Made by a program: the position numbers and the translations under genes
The notes under the pieces: model-generated
Databases searched by the model: none
What the model was told of the DNA's origin: nothing
What the model saw: the letters and a program-made list of their open reading frames with translations, nothing else
Assembly: GCA_021780315.1 (NCBI GenBank)
Contig: JAJXYY010000042.1
Coordinates: 1-64,000 of the forward strand
DNA from: Acidobacteriota bacterium
GTDB taxonomy: Bacteria; Acidobacteriota; Terriglobia; Terriglobales; Acidobacteriaceae
Direction of reading: 5' to 3'
Length of the DNA stretch: 64,000 bases
Shown: piece by piece, positions 1 to 8,128 of the stretch
How the letters are laid out: each line of letters opens with the position of its first letter
Position numbering within the stretch: position 1 is the stretch's first letter

Positions 1-39
1 ACTCCGAGCCGTCAGTCGGGCATTCTTATGACTGTCCAT
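1..39 (-). CDS. IS481-family transposase, N-terminal fragment (runs off the window)
   Basis: Only the first 13 codons are inside the window. They read MDSHKNARLTARS. The HKNARLT string is typical of the N terminus of IS481-family transposases, just before their helix-turn-helix. The start ATG (37-39 on the minus strand) follows a strong Shine-Dalgarno run AGGAGGAG about 5 bases upstream. The rest of the protein, including any DDE catalytic residues, lies to the left of the window, so intactness cannot be judged. The start codon and the bases around it form one arm of a 14-bp inverted repeat described separately. An integrase-like DNA-binding protein of another family is possible, but the N-terminal signature makes IS481 the best call. 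Confidence 0.7.
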   Translation of the reverse strand, partial: MDSHKNARLTARS

Positions 40-103
40 TCGATCTCCTCCTAAAAGCTTCTTGTTCGCACAATCAGCTTCTATGATCCAGATCGAATGG
101 ACA
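33..103 (-). promoter_or_regulatory. 14-bp inverted repeat enclosing the transposase start codon
   Basis: Bases 33-46 and 90-103 are perfect inverted complements (TGTCCATTCGATCT and AGATCGAATGGACA), separated by 43 bases. In minus-strand RNA the first arm lies in the terminal region of the element. The second arm contains the transposase ATG and the bases just before it; the Shine-Dalgarno run lies at the stem base. A transcript entering from outside would contain both arms and could hide the start codon. A transcript starting between the arms would lack the first arm and be translatable. This matches the known protection of IS10 and IS50 against read-through transcription. The function here is inferred. 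Confidence 0.5.
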
Positions 104-245
104 ACCTATTGAGACATCACAGCTAGTCGGAGCGAACGGAACCGGCGGATGGATAACATGACGCTGCCGCCGCATATGGGAGAGGCAGCAGGAAGTTTTG
201 CTCCGCGTTTGGTTCGGAGAGGTTTTTGTAGTGATCGCAGTGGGT

Positions 246-440
246 CTAGAAGCTGGATATGGACGGTTTGGAGCGGTCTTCGAGTTCGTAAAAGCTGAGC
301 GTTTGTGGGGTGGCGGAATCGGTGGGCTTGAGTTGTTGGCCGGGCCTCGGTATGACCGGGAGGGGCGTAGGCGTGGTGGGGAGCATCACCGGGTGAAGCG
401 GGCGATGCACGCTCGGGATGGCGTAGTCTCTGATTCGCAT
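246..440 (-). CDS. Small hypothetical protein (64 aa)
   Basis: A 64-codon ORF starts with ATG (438-440 on the minus strand) behind a near-ideal ribosome binding site, TAGGAGG, eight bases upstream. The predicted protein is rich in proline (about one residue in six) and has no signal peptide, membrane segment or recognised motif. It follows another small ORF (503-682) and the HNH gene on the same strand, and precedes the insertion sequence. The ribosome binding site is the main evidence. The composition is unusual for a folded protein, so it may be a remnant or a chance ORF. Confidence 0.35.
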   Translation of the reverse strand: MRIRDYAIPSVHRPLHPVMLPTTPTPLPVIPRPGQQLKPTDSATPQTLSFYELEDRSKPSISSF

Positions 441-502
441 GACTTTTCCTCCTAGCAGCTGGTGTGGGCAGCAGCAGCAGTGATCGGAGCAGGTAAAGGC
501 AG

Positions 503-682
503 TTACTTCTGCCGGTTGAGTCTGCGGGATCGTTCGGTGGGGAGGGCTGGATTGGACGACGACAGGACGGCGATGACGATGAGTGGAGGACACTGGGTGC
601 GCGTCCCGTAGCCGGAGCAGTTACCTGCACAGGACTTGGTGGTCGAGGAACAGTACGAGCGGGCAGGTGACGTTGTGAGCAT
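503..682 (-). CDS. Small hypothetical protein (59 aa)
   Basis: A 59-codon ORF starts with ATG (680-682 on the minus strand) preceded closely by GGAGG. It contains four cysteines in its first half (residues 11, 18, 22 and 31), a short hydrophobic stretch around residues 34-40 and a basic C terminus. No family is recognised. It lies 81 bases downstream of the HNH endonuclease and 62 bases upstream of the 64-codon ORF, so the three could share a transcript. Support is limited to the start context, and a chance ORF in GC-rich DNA is not excluded. Confidence 0.25.
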   Translation of the reverse strand: MLTTSPARSYCSSTTKSCAGNCSGYGTRTQCPPLIVIAVLSSSNPALPTERSRRLNRQK

Positions 683-763
683 AGTGCCTCCGACTTTGAT
701 GTTGCCGGAAGACGGGGGGGCGGTAAGTGATGGCGGTCACATGGGATTGTGGTGGACTGGGCG

Positions 764-1249
764 TTAGGCTGGGAGGGAGTGTGCGGCGTTGCGGAGGCGG
801 AGACGCAGCTTTGCTGTGGCTTCGCGGTGGCACGGGAGGCAAAGGGTACGCAAGTTGTCGAGGTCGCATTGGCCTCCACCTTCAGCGACTGGGCGGATAT
901 GGTCTGCATCCCAGAGCGAGCGGCGGCTGGTAATGGACTTCATGCCATAGAGGCTGAGTCCAGCTATACGTGCGGCTCCGCGGGCACGCTTGAGAGCGCT
1001 GTAGATGGCGATAGTATCGGCCTGACAGGCGGCGCAGATGCCGTGATCGCGTGCGAAGACCTGATCGCGGAGGTAGCCGGGGTCGGAGCGAAGCCGCCAC
1101 TGGTGGACACAGTAGTCGGAGCAGAAGGTGCGGCGGCGTTTGGCGAGGATTTCCAGCTCGCACCAACGGCAGAGGACAAGACCATTGACTCCGCGGGGGA
1201 GGGCTTGAGGCTTGGTGCGGCCGCCAGGCAAGGTGCGGGTGGGAAGCAT
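764..1249 (-). CDS. HNH endonuclease family protein
   Basis: The 161-residue protein has a zinc-ribbon-like N-terminal part (C-x2-C at 27-30 and C-x3-C at 43-47) and a C-terminal HNH nuclease core. The core has a C-x2-C at 72-75, the segment DADHIRP at 114-120, a conserved Asn near 132 and CLPCH at 137-141. These give the His-Asn-His metal-binding and catalytic set of the family. Members cut DNA and occur in restriction systems, phage packaging modules and mobile elements. No partner methylase or phage gene is visible. The gene lies between a probable insertion sequence and housekeeping genes, and is followed by two small ORFs on the same strand. The specific substrate is unknown. Confidence 0.8.
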   Translation of the reverse strand: MLPTRTLPGGRTKPQALPRGVNGLVLCRWCELEILAKRRRTFCSDYCVHQWRLRSDPGYLRDQVFARDHGICAACQADTIAIYSALKRARGAARIAGLSLYGMKSITSRRSLWDADHIRPVAEGGGQCDLDNLRTLCLPCHREATAKLRLRLRNAAHSLPA

Positions 1250-1390
1250 GGTTGCTTTAGTTTTACGATGCGGCGAGCGGGCGGACAGAGTGGTGAGATT
1301 GGTTCCGAGGAATCTGCTGGCTGCGGATGGCGGGGCGAGCGGGGCAGGCGGGGCGGTGGATGGTTATGATGGGAGGCTGGGGAGGATTTT

Positions 1391-1966
1391 ATGTCGAAGA
1401 CGCAGTCGGCGATGGTGGAATTGGGGACGGTGGCTCCGGCGTTTGAGCTGGTAGATGTGGTGACTGGCACCGCAGTAGGCCGGGATGACGTGGCGGAAGA
1501 CATGCCGGGGCTGCTGGTGATGTTTGTCTGCGTCCACTGTCCCTATGTGAAGCATGTGGAAGAGGAGTTGGCACGGATTGGACGCGACTACGAGGGGCGG
1601 ATCGGGATGGTTGCGATCAGTTCGAACGATGTGGTGGCTTATCCACAGGACGGTCCAGAGGAGATGAAGCGACAGGCTACGCGGCTGGGGTGGCGCTTCC
1701 CTTACCTGTACGACGAGTCGCAGGAGGTGGCGCGGGCGTATGAGGCGGCATGTACGCCGGACTTTTTCCTTTTTGATGGCGAGATGCAGCTGGTGTACCG
1801 GGGACAACTGGATGACTCCCGGCCACAGCGGCCGAGTGGTGGTGGCAATGACTTTCCGGTGACGGGCAAAGACCTGCGGAAGGCTCTGGATGAAGTGATT
1901 GCGGGCGAACGGCCGGATACAAACCAGAGGACCAGTCTAGGGTGCAATATCAAATGGCGGGAGTGA
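1391..1966 (+). CDS. Thioredoxin-fold redoxin (AhpC/TSA-like)
   Basis: The 191-residue cytoplasmic protein has a thioredoxin fold with the redox motif CVHC at residues 47-50, followed by PYVKH. The cis-proline region ACTPDFFLF and a C-terminal SLGCNIKW segment are typical of a conserved bacterial thioredoxin-like family annotated as redoxin or AhpC/TSA. It probably reduces a disulfide or peroxide, but the substrate is not known. The ATG at 1391 follows GGGAGG with good spacing. It stands alone between the divergent HNH gene and the carbonic anhydrase gene, about 80 bases upstream of the latter, and may be co-transcribed with it. Confidence 0.85.
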   Translation: MSKTQSAMVELGTVAPAFELVDVVTGTAVGRDDVAEDMPGLLVMFVCVHCPYVKHVEEELARIGRDYEGRIGMVAISSNDVVAYPQDGPEEMKRQATRLGWRFPYLYDESQEVARAYEAACTPDFFLFDGEMQLVYRGQLDDSRPQRPSGGGNDFPVTGKDLRKALDEVIAGERPDTNQRTSLGCNIKWRE

Positions 1967-2046
1967 GTTGGAAGGTTTGCGGTTAGTCTGGAACGAGTGC
2001 AGTTTTTGGGTGGGAGACGGTTACGAAACCGAGGGAGTGAGGGTGC

Positions 2047-2685
2047 ATGGCTGACGTTCTAGAGGGGTTGAAGGCGGGGATTCGGAAGTTTCAGCGCGAG
2101 GTCTATCCGGATCATCGCGAGACGTATCTGAAGGCGGCGAGTGAGCCGCAGCGGCCGAGTACGCTGATCGTGACGTGCGCGGACTCGCGGATTGACCCGG
2201 AGTTGATAACGCAGTGTGGTCCGGGCGAGCTGTTTGTGACGCGGAACATTGGGAACATGGTTCCAGCGTATGGCGAGATGCTGGGCGGTGTGAGCGCGGT
2301 GCTGGAGTATGCCGTCTCTGCGTTGAAGGTGAAGCATCTGGTGGTGTGTGGACACACGGACTGTGGGGCGATGACGGCCCTGCTGCATCCGGAACTGGTG
2401 GAGACGATGCCCACGGTGAAGAAGTGGCTGCACAACGCGCATACCGCGCTGAGCGTGGCCGAGGCGTTGCTGGAGAAGAGCGGGGATGAGAGCAGCTTGT
2501 TGCGGGTGGTGACGGAGCAGAATGTTCTGTTGCAGATGCAGCATGTGCGGACACATCCATCGGTAGCCGGAGCCGTGGCTCGTGGGGACCTGACGATCTC
2601 TGGGTGGGTGTATGACATTGGCCATGGCGAAGTACGAATCTGCGAAGAGGGCAAGGCAGCATTTGACTTGGTGTCCGAGCGCTAG
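2047..2685 (+). CDS. can: Beta-class carbonic anhydrase
   Basis: The enzyme interconverts carbon dioxide and bicarbonate in the cytoplasm. The 212-residue length is normal for the beta class. Zinc ligands are visible: Cys44 and Asp46 in CADSRID, and His103 and Cys106 in GHTDCGAM. The RNIGN segment around residue 67 is also typical. The start ATG at 2047 is preceded by GAGGG. A perfect rho-independent terminator follows 45 bases after the stop codon. The assignment is firm for the family; the choice between can and cynT as a name is arbitrary because no cyanase gene is nearby. Confidence 0.95.
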   Translation: MADVLEGLKAGIRKFQREVYPDHRETYLKAASEPQRPSTLIVTCADSRIDPELITQCGPGELFVTRNIGNMVPAYGEMLGGVSAVLEYAVSALKVKHLVVCGHTDCGAMTALLHPELVETMPTVKKWLHNAHTALSVAEALLEKSGDESSLLRVVTEQNVLLQMQHVRTHPSVAGAVARGDLTISGWVYDIGHGEVRICEEGKAAFDLVSER

Positions 2686-2729
2686 TTCACAGGGCTACCC
2701 AGGGCAAGTGGCAGGTCATGCAACGATGA

Positions 2730-2757
2730 AAAAGCCCCGGAACTGTCCGGGGCTTTT
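2730..2757. terminator. Bidirectional rho-independent terminator
   Basis: A perfect 12-bp stem (AAAAGCCCCGGA with TCCGGGGCTTTT) with a four-base loop lies between the carbonic anhydrase gene and the convergent small membrane protein gene. Both strands end the stem in a T run, so it can stop transcription from either side. Confidence 0.9.
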
Positions 2758-2770
2758 GTGTGTCTGGCGG

Positions 2771-3058
2771 TTAGTTGCGCGGGAGGTGGGCGGTGAGAGC
2801 GGGGTTGGCGGTGGCGTCGGATCCGTGTATTTTGACGAGTTTGTTGTAGAGGCCAAGGAGTAGGAAGGGGGCGGCCCACTGTCCGATGAAAAGTGCCATG
2901 TCGGTCTTCCTGGCGGCCTTGAAGCCTACGGATACAGCCATGGATGCGAGAGCAGCGCCGAGGTAGACGCTGGAGGGGACCTGGGCGGTGTATTTTTCGA
3001 TGGCTGCGGTGATCTGGTCTTCCTGGGCTTCGCCGGGAAGGACGCGGTAGTCGGTCAT
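2771..3058 (-). CDS. Small membrane protein of unknown function
   Basis: The 95-residue protein has an acidic N-terminal segment (about residues 1-25) followed by two hydrophobic stretches at about 30-45 and 56-72, probably two membrane passes. The ATG at 3056-3058 (minus strand) is chosen because AAGGAG lies about eight bases upstream; a start further upstream at 3115 lacks this. It is convergent with the carbonic anhydrase gene and shares the bidirectional terminator at its 3' end. I do not recognise the family and no function is assigned. Confidence 0.7.
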   Translation of the reverse strand: MTDYRVLPGEAQEDQITAAIEKYTAQVPSSVYLGAALASMAVSVGFKAARKTDMALFIGQWAAPFLLLGLYNKLVKIHGSDATANPALTAHLPRN

Positions 3059-3203
3059 GATGGAGTCTCCTTGAGTGCTCAGCGGATTGATGGATGGAGC
3101 GGTACTGGGCACCACCTTAGCCGGTGAGATGCAAAAACTCCAGCCCGTGGAGTGGGCGGTGTTGGTGGGGTGAACAAGTAGGGTGGGAGATGGTGAGGAG
3201 GGA

Positions 3204-3974
3204 TCAGGCGGGGTGGATATTGACCTGATTGTCGATGATCTCGCCGTCGCGCATGGTGAGGATGCGGTCTGCGATCTGGGCGGCCTCTGGGTTGTGGGTG
3301 ATCATGAGGACAGTTTGGTTGAGCTCACGGCTGGAGTGTCGGAGCATGTGGAGGACAGCGTCGGAGTTTTTCGTGTCGAGGTTACCGGTGGGCTCGTCGG
3401 CGAGGACGATGGCGGGGCGGTTGATGAGGGCACGAGCGATGGCGACGCGTTGCTGTTCTCCGCCGGAGAGTTCGTTGGGGCGGTGTTCGAGACGACCGGT
3501 GATACCGAGGAGATCGGTGAGGTGGTCAAGCAGGGGACGGTCGAGCACTGGCTTAGAGGCTGCTCCGAGGTGGGCGATATCGTGAGCGATCTCGATATTA
3601 CCCATGGCGGTGAGGGTGGGAAGCAGGTTGAACCGCTGAAAGACGAAGCCGATCTTAGCGCGGCGCATCCGGGTGCGCTCGGCGTCGGTGAGCTTGGCGA
3701 AGTCCACGCCGTCGATCAGGACGGAGCCCGTGGTGGCGTGGGTGAGACCACCGAGGATATGGAAGAGGGTAGATTTGCCGGATCCGGAGGGGCCCACAAT
3801 AGCGACGAACTCCCCAGGCATGACGGAGAAGCTGACGTTACGCAGTGCGGGGACTTCGAGTTTGCCGGAGCGGTAGGTCTTGCCGAGGTTCTGGGCGACA
3901 ATGATGGGGGCGACGGCTGCGCCGGTCTGGTCTGGGTTGGTCTGGCTGGGCAGCGATGCGGTGGTCGGCGTCAT
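3204..3974 (-). CDS. ABC transporter ATP-binding protein (MacB/LolD type)
   Basis: The 256-residue ATPase shows a Walker A motif GPSGSGKST (61-69), Q-loop at Gln113, signature LSGGEQQR (169-176), Walker B IVLADE (189-194) and an H-loop in MITHN. The closest type is the LolD/MacB branch, which powers FtsX-like permeases for lipoprotein release, efflux or cell-wall signalling rather than solute import. A low-complexity N-terminal extension of about 20 residues is unusual. No permease gene is adjacent. A MacB/FtsX-type permease without its own ATPase lies 26 kb away (29589-30686) and is a candidate partner. The next gene upstream is divergent. Confidence 0.93.
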   Translation of the reverse strand: MTPTTASLPSQTNPDQTGAAVAPIIVAQNLGKTYRSGKLEVPALRNVSFSVMPGEFVAIVGPSGSGKSTLFHILGGLTHATTGSVLIDGVDFAKLTDAERTRMRRAKIGFVFQRFNLLPTLTAMGNIEIAHDIAHLGAASKPVLDRPLLDHLTDLLGITGRLEHRPNELSGGEQQRVAIARALINRPAIVLADEPTGNLDTKNSDAVLHMLRHSSRELNQTVLMITHNPEAAQIADRILTMRDGEIIDNQVNIHPA

Positions 3975-4008
3975 GTAGGTTTGAGTTTATCGCGATTGGG
4001 GTGTTGGG

Positions 4009-4617
4009 ATGAGATGGATGGAGCTTTTGCTGGCAGGCATGGCGGGGTGGAGCGCGCTGGGGGCGGTGGGGATGGGGATATCTGCGGTGCGCGGGGAGCG
4101 GGCCAAGGTGGTGCGTGGGGTAGCGTGGCTGGTGGGGGTTTGGGTGGTGTATATGGCGGTTTTACTGGGAGTTTCGCTGGCCCAGCCGCAACGAGTGCTG
4201 GGGCTGGGCCAGGATCAGTGTTTTGGCGATCTCTGCTACGCCGTGATGGGGGTGGACGAGGTGCCGGAGTTTTTTGGGCGAAACCAGATGGGCGACGGCA
4301 CCCGACTGGTGCGGGTGGCGGTGCGGGTGCGGAACCGGGGCAAAGATTCAGCCGAGGCGGAGAAGCTGGTAAAGGCATATCTGCTGGATGGGCAGGGGCG
4401 GAGGTGGGCGGAGGTGCCGGGGCTGACGGGGAATCGGCTGACGCGGCCAGTGGCGGCGGGAGGCGAGATGGTGAGCGAGCCGGTGTTCAAAGTAGCGGGA
4501 GACGCACGGGGGCTGGCGCTAGGTTTAACGCGTGGGCGGTGGCAACCGGGCGTGCTGGTGATTGGGGATTCGGACAGCTGGTGGCACAAGCGGACGGTAG
4601 TGTCGCTGGAGCGTTAG
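4009..4617 (+). CDS. Membrane-anchored protein with a DUF4352-like extracytoplasmic domain
   Basis: The 202-residue protein starts with two hydrophobic segments (about residues 5-25 and 38-58). A soluble part of about 140 residues follows, in which alternating hydrophobic residues suggest a beta-sandwich. The stretch from about residue 90 (GTRLVRVAVRVRNRGKDSAE) resembles DUF4352/TRL-type domains, which often sit outside the membrane. It is divergently arranged with the ABC ATPase gene, 34 bases apart, so the two may share a promoter region. No catalytic motif is seen. The similarity is judged by eye. Confidence 0.65.
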   Translation: MRWMELLLAGMAGWSALGAVGMGISAVRGERAKVVRGVAWLVGVWVVYMAVLLGVSLAQPQRVLGLGQDQCFGDLCYAVMGVDEVPEFFGRNQMGDGTRLVRVAVRVRNRGKDSAEAEKLVKAYLLDGQGRRWAEVPGLTGNRLTRPVAAGGEMVSEPVFKVAGDARGLALGLTRGRWQPGVLVIGDSDSWWHKRTVVSLER

Positions 4618-4649
4618 CTGGCCGGGCTGGAGCCCCGTTGGGGCAAGCG

Positions 4650-6974
4650 TTAGGGGGTGACGGTGAAGGTGGTGTGGAGGTCGGTTGTGGAGGAGTCCGG
4701 GCCTATCCAGAGGTCGAAGGTGGTGGGGTCCTGCACCCAGGTGCGGGTCGGGGTGCTCCAGTAGGTGAGGTCGTCTTTGCCGATGGTGAATTGGACGGTC
4801 TTTTTCTGATGGGGCGCGAGGGTGATGCGCTGGAATCCTCTGAGTTCGCGGACGGGGCGTGAGGTGCTGCCGTATTGCTGGTGCAGGTAGAGCTGAGGGA
4901 CCTGATCGGCGGTGACGTCACCGGTGTTTTCGACGTCTGCTGTGACCTGCAGGGACTGGCCGCGGTGGATGCTGGACTGGCTGATTTTGAGGTTGGAGAA
5001 GGCGAAGGTGGAGTAGCTGAGACCGTATCCGAATGGGTATAGGGGGGTGGACTCTTCGTCCCAGTAGCGTTTGCCCTGGTTCTCGGGGGCCTGGGTAGTG
5101 TTGTGGGCGTAGTTGATGGGGATCTGGCCGACGTTGCGGGGCCAAGAGAGAGGGAGTTTGCCTCCGGGGACGGCGTCTCCCGTGATGAGGTTGGCGATGG
5201 CGGTGCCACCCTGAGTGCCGGGGAACCAGGCTTCGAGAATCGAGGGGACGCGCTGGGAGGCCCAGGTGAGGTTGAGGGGACGTCCGTTCATGAGGACGAG
5301 AAGCACGGGTTTGGCAGTTTTCTGGGCGTTTGCGACGACGGCTTCCATGAGTTGCTGCTGCTGTCCGGGGAGGTCGAGAGATTCGCGTGAGGCTGCTTCT
5401 CCGGCCATGTTCTGGGCTTCGCCGAGGACGAGGATGGTGAGGTCCGCGGAGTTGGCGAGCTCGACGGCTTTGGTTAGCTCTGCCTGGGACTGCTCGATGG
5501 TCCATGGGGTGTCGGGCTTCAGAGCGGTGATCTGGTCGAAAAAGGAGGGGAATTTGCGGGCGAGTTGGGCACCGGGAGCATAGGCGACGTCGACCTGAGG
5601 GCCAAGACGGGTGCGCAGGCCGCTGAGTACAGTGACGGTTTCCGAAAGGTTGAAGACGAAGTCCCAGGGGCCCAGGGTGTCCTGCTGGGAGTCTGCAAGC
5701 GGGCCGATGACGGCGATTTTTCTATAGGCACTGGGTTTGAGTGGAAGTAGTGGGCTACCGCTGGCGAGAGGCTGGTTGCGCAGCAGGACTGCGGTACGCT
5801 CGGCGGCGTGCATGGCGGCAGTACGGTGGGTAGGGTCTGCAAGGGTGATGACGGACTGTGGGACATCGACGTAGGGGTGCTCAAAGAGGCCAAGGCGAAG
5901 CTTCATCTCCAGAATGGGGCTTACCGCAGCGTCGATCTGGGCGGGAGTGAGCTTGCCTGCCTTGAGGGCGGCGGGAAGTCCTGCGGAGAAGGCGGTGTGA
6001 TCGATGGCCATCTCCATGTTGACTCCGGCGTGGAGAGCACGGTATGCGGCATCGTTAGCGTTCTGGGCGAAGCCATGGGTCTGCAGGCTCTTGACGGCGT
6101 CGGCGTCGGAGACGACAAAGCCTTTGAAGCCCCACTCGTTTCGGAGGACATCGGTGAGGAGCCAGTGGTTGCCAGTGGCGGGCACATCATTGAGGTCCAT
6201 GTAGGCCGACATGACGGTTGCTGCACCGGCGTTGACGGCGGCGTGGAATGGTTTCAGATAGATGTTCTGGAGTTGGGTATCGGAGATGTAGGAGGCGTCG
6301 TAATCGCGGCCTCCCTCGGCAGCACCGTATCCGGCGAAGTGCTTGACGGAGGCGAGGATATGGTTGGGAGCGCCGATGTAGTCGCCCTGAAAGCCGCGAA
6401 CCTGAGCGGCGGCAAAGGCAGAGCCGAGGTAGGGGTCTTCGCCTGCACCTTCGACGATGCGTCCCCAACGGGGATCGCGGGCGATATCAACCATGGGACC
6501 GAAGGCCCAGTTGATGCCAACGGAGCTGGCTTCCCTGGCGGCGATGGTCTGGGCACTGGTGGCGAGGGAAGGATCCCAGGAGGCGGCCATGGCAAGGGGC
6601 ACGGGGAAGATGGTGCGGAAGCCATGAATGACGTCAAATCCGAAGAGGAGCGGGATGTGAAGGCGGGAGTTCTCCACGGCGAGATGCTGGAAGCGGTTGA
6701 TCTGGTTGGGATCGGTGACGAAGAGGAGCGAGCCGACGTTGCCTGCCTTGACGCCTGCTTCGATCGACTGCGAGGGGCCAAAGAGGAAGAGTTGATTGAG
6801 CTGTCCGAGCTTCTCCTGCATAGTCATCTGATGGAGGAGGGACTCGACACGCTGGTGGATGGCGGAGTCCGATGATGGTTGGGAGAGTGGGGCTTGTGCA
6901 ACTGCCGGGAGCGAAGGGCTAAGGGCTAAGGCAAAGGGCAGGAAGGTGCGAAGTACAGTACGTGCGGCGACCAT
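4650..6974 (-). CDS. bglX: Secreted beta-glucosidase, glycoside hydrolase family 3
   Basis: The 774-residue enzyme has a signal peptide (residues 1-26, ending AVAQA) and the three-part BglX architecture. The first is a GH3 TIM-barrel with RDPRWGR (166-172), KHF (211-213) and the catalytic nucleophile Asp290 in GFVVSD. The second is the alpha/beta sandwich domain (about 390-620). The third is a C-terminal fibronectin-III-like domain (about 660-770). It should hydrolyse beta-linked glucosides in the periplasm or outside the cell. It is a single-gene unit, convergent with the DUF4352-like gene. The length and domain order match E. coli BglX, but substrate preference (glucan, xylan or other) cannot be read from the sequence. 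Confidence 0.93.
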   Translation of the reverse strand: MVAARTVLRTFLPFALALSPSLPAVAQAPLSQPSSDSAIHQRVESLLHQMTMQEKLGQLNQLFLFGPSQSIEAGVKAGNVGSLLFVTDPNQINRFQHLAVENSRLHIPLLFGFDVIHGFRTIFPVPLAMAASWDPSLATSAQTIAAREASSVGINWAFGPMVDIARDPRWGRIVEGAGEDPYLGSAFAAAQVRGFQGDYIGAPNHILASVKHFAGYGAAEGGRDYDASYISDTQLQNIYLKPFHAAVNAGAATVMSAYMDLNDVPATGNHWLLTDVLRNEWGFKGFVVSDADAVKSLQTHGFAQNANDAAYRALHAGVNMEMAIDHTAFSAGLPAALKAGKLTPAQIDAAVSPILEMKLRLGLFEHPYVDVPQSVITLADPTHRTAAMHAAERTAVLLRNQPLASGSPLLPLKPSAYRKIAVIGPLADSQQDTLGPWDFVFNLSETVTVLSGLRTRLGPQVDVAYAPGAQLARKFPSFFDQITALKPDTPWTIEQSQAELTKAVELANSADLTILVLGEAQNMAGEAASRESLDLPGQQQQLMEAVVANAQKTAKPVLLVLMNGRPLNLTWASQRVPSILEAWFPGTQGGTAIANLITGDAVPGGKLPLSWPRNVGQIPINYAHNTTQAPENQGKRYWDEESTPLYPFGYGLSYSTFAFSNLKISQSSIHRGQSLQVTADVENTGDVTADQVPQLYLHQQYGSTSRPVRELRGFQRITLAPHQKKTVQFTIGKDDLTYWSTPTRTWVQDPTTFDLWIGPDSSTTDLHTTFTVTP

Positions 6975-7047
6975 GAAGAGCTCCCGAGTGACCGGATAAT
7001 GGTAGGGGATTCCGGTGGATTACGCTAACAGGAGTTCGGGGCAGGCT

Positions 7048-7458
7048 TTAGAGGCTGCGCGGAGGCGGTGGTGCGAAGATAGTGTGCCCGGTTGCAGGCC
7101 AAAGCCGACTGGGAAGTCCACGCTCGGTTAGAAGTTGGTAGATGACGCTGACGAGGGCGGCTGGGCCGCGATGGAGGTCGATGGTTGCGTCGATCCCGTT
7201 GCGGGGTCCGAGGTCTTGGAAGTCGAGGCTGACGATCAGGCGGTTGGGGCTGGCGGCGCGGAGGATGGTGATCCAGTGGTGACGCTGGTCTTCGGAGAGA
7301 GTATGGCAGAGCACTACGAGATCTGCGGCGCGATGGAGGTCGGAGTTGGCGAGGGTAGTGGTGGCGGCGATGGACCAGAAATTGAGCAGCACATCGGCCC
7401 GGATGGAGAGTATCTTCCGGTCGTTACCGACTAAGAGGACATGGGCTGGGGCTAGCAT
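7048..7458 (-). CDS. Response-regulator-like protein, receiver fold without obvious phosphorylation site
   Basis: With the start at 7456-7458 the protein has 136 residues. The N terminus (HVLLVGNDRKIL) looks like the first strand and acidic pocket of a CheY fold. The segment DLVVLCHTLSEDQ sits where the phosphorylatable Asp of a receiver domain would be, but the strand ends in Cys-His instead. A LIVSLDF strand follows. I infer a degenerate receiver-like protein, a common type in acidobacteria. A start at 7527 is possible, but its extra residues look non-coding. No clear ribosome binding site is seen for either start. The function is unknown. Confidence 0.5.
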   Translation of the reverse strand: MLAPAHVLLVGNDRKILSIRADVLLNFWSIAATTTLANSDLHRAADLVVLCHTLSEDQRHHWITILRAASPNRLIVSLDFQDLGPRNGIDATIDLHRGPAALVSVIYQLLTERGLPSRLWPATGHTIFAPPPPRSL

Positions 7459-7588
7459 CGTTAGTGAGACGCTAATTGAGTACACGGTGTCAGGGGAAAC
7501 GATTTCCAGGGAGTTTACGGATATCAACAGAGAAGCGATTCTATGTGGTTCTCACAAGAGTGGATGTGTGGACGTGGATTCGCTGCGA

Positions 7589-7954
7589 TCAAGCGGGTGC
7601 ATGGGCTGTCATAAGGAGCGAGTGGAGGGTGACATCTTCGAGGAAGTTGATTTCGATACGTATGGCTACAACCTGACAGAGGTCGGCGGTGCCACGCAGG
7701 TGCTTGCGACAGATGCATAGCTCGGTGAGTCCGAGGTGGCCGGAACGGGTAAGTTCGAGGCCGGAGGCGATGAGGGCGATGTAGAGGTCCTGGACGTCAC
7801 GAAGCTGTATTTCGAGGCGGAACTCGATGGAGGAGGGGGAGATAGTTTTGCGTTCGAGGACCCATCCTCCGCAGTCTGTGAAGGCTGTGGTGAGACCGGG
7901 AAGGATGCCGGAGCGGTCTTCGTAACTAAAACTTTGTAGGTTGAGAGACTGCAT
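7589..7954 (-). CDS. Conserved-looking hypothetical protein
   Basis: The 121-residue protein has no signal peptide or membrane segment. Its middle (about residues 38-72) alternates hydrophobic and charged residues (SSIEFRLEIQLRDVQDLYIALIASGLELTRS), suggesting a compact alpha/beta fold. It lies on the minus strand, 130 bases upstream of the receiver-like protein, and the two may share a promoter. The ATG at 7954 is preceded by GGAAG. Coding character is supported by the strong third-position G/C bias seen in its neighbours. I do not recognise the family. Confidence 0.55.
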   Translation of the reverse strand: MQSLNLQSFSYEDRSGILPGLTTAFTDCGGWVLERKTISPSSIEFRLEIQLRDVQDLYIALIASGLELTRSGHLGLTELCICRKHLRGTADLCQVVAIRIEINFLEDVTLHSLLMTAHAPA

Positions 7955-8128
7955 GGAGTGGTCACTTCCCGGCCGCGGTAGATGGTGTGCTGTTGAGTTG
8001 AGTATCGGAGCAAAGGGGCAGAAGGGTTATGGGCGTGGCGCACGGGAGTCACGTGACGTAAGGCAGGAGCGGGAGACGTGGGTTGGTGGGGAGGAGCGGG
8101 AGTGAGATGCTAGAGGAGGAGGTTGGCC

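Larger units (their letters stand above)
1..121 (-). mobile_element. End of an IS481-like insertion sequence
   Basis: The transposase start at 39 is preceded on the minus strand by about 80 bases of non-coding sequence, as expected between the terminal inverted repeat and the gene of a one-ORF insertion sequence. The outer tip is probably near 121, where the minus strand reads TGTGATGTCTCAATAGG. IS481 ends commonly begin with TG. The other end and the target duplication are outside the window, so the exact border is inferred. Confidence 0.45.
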
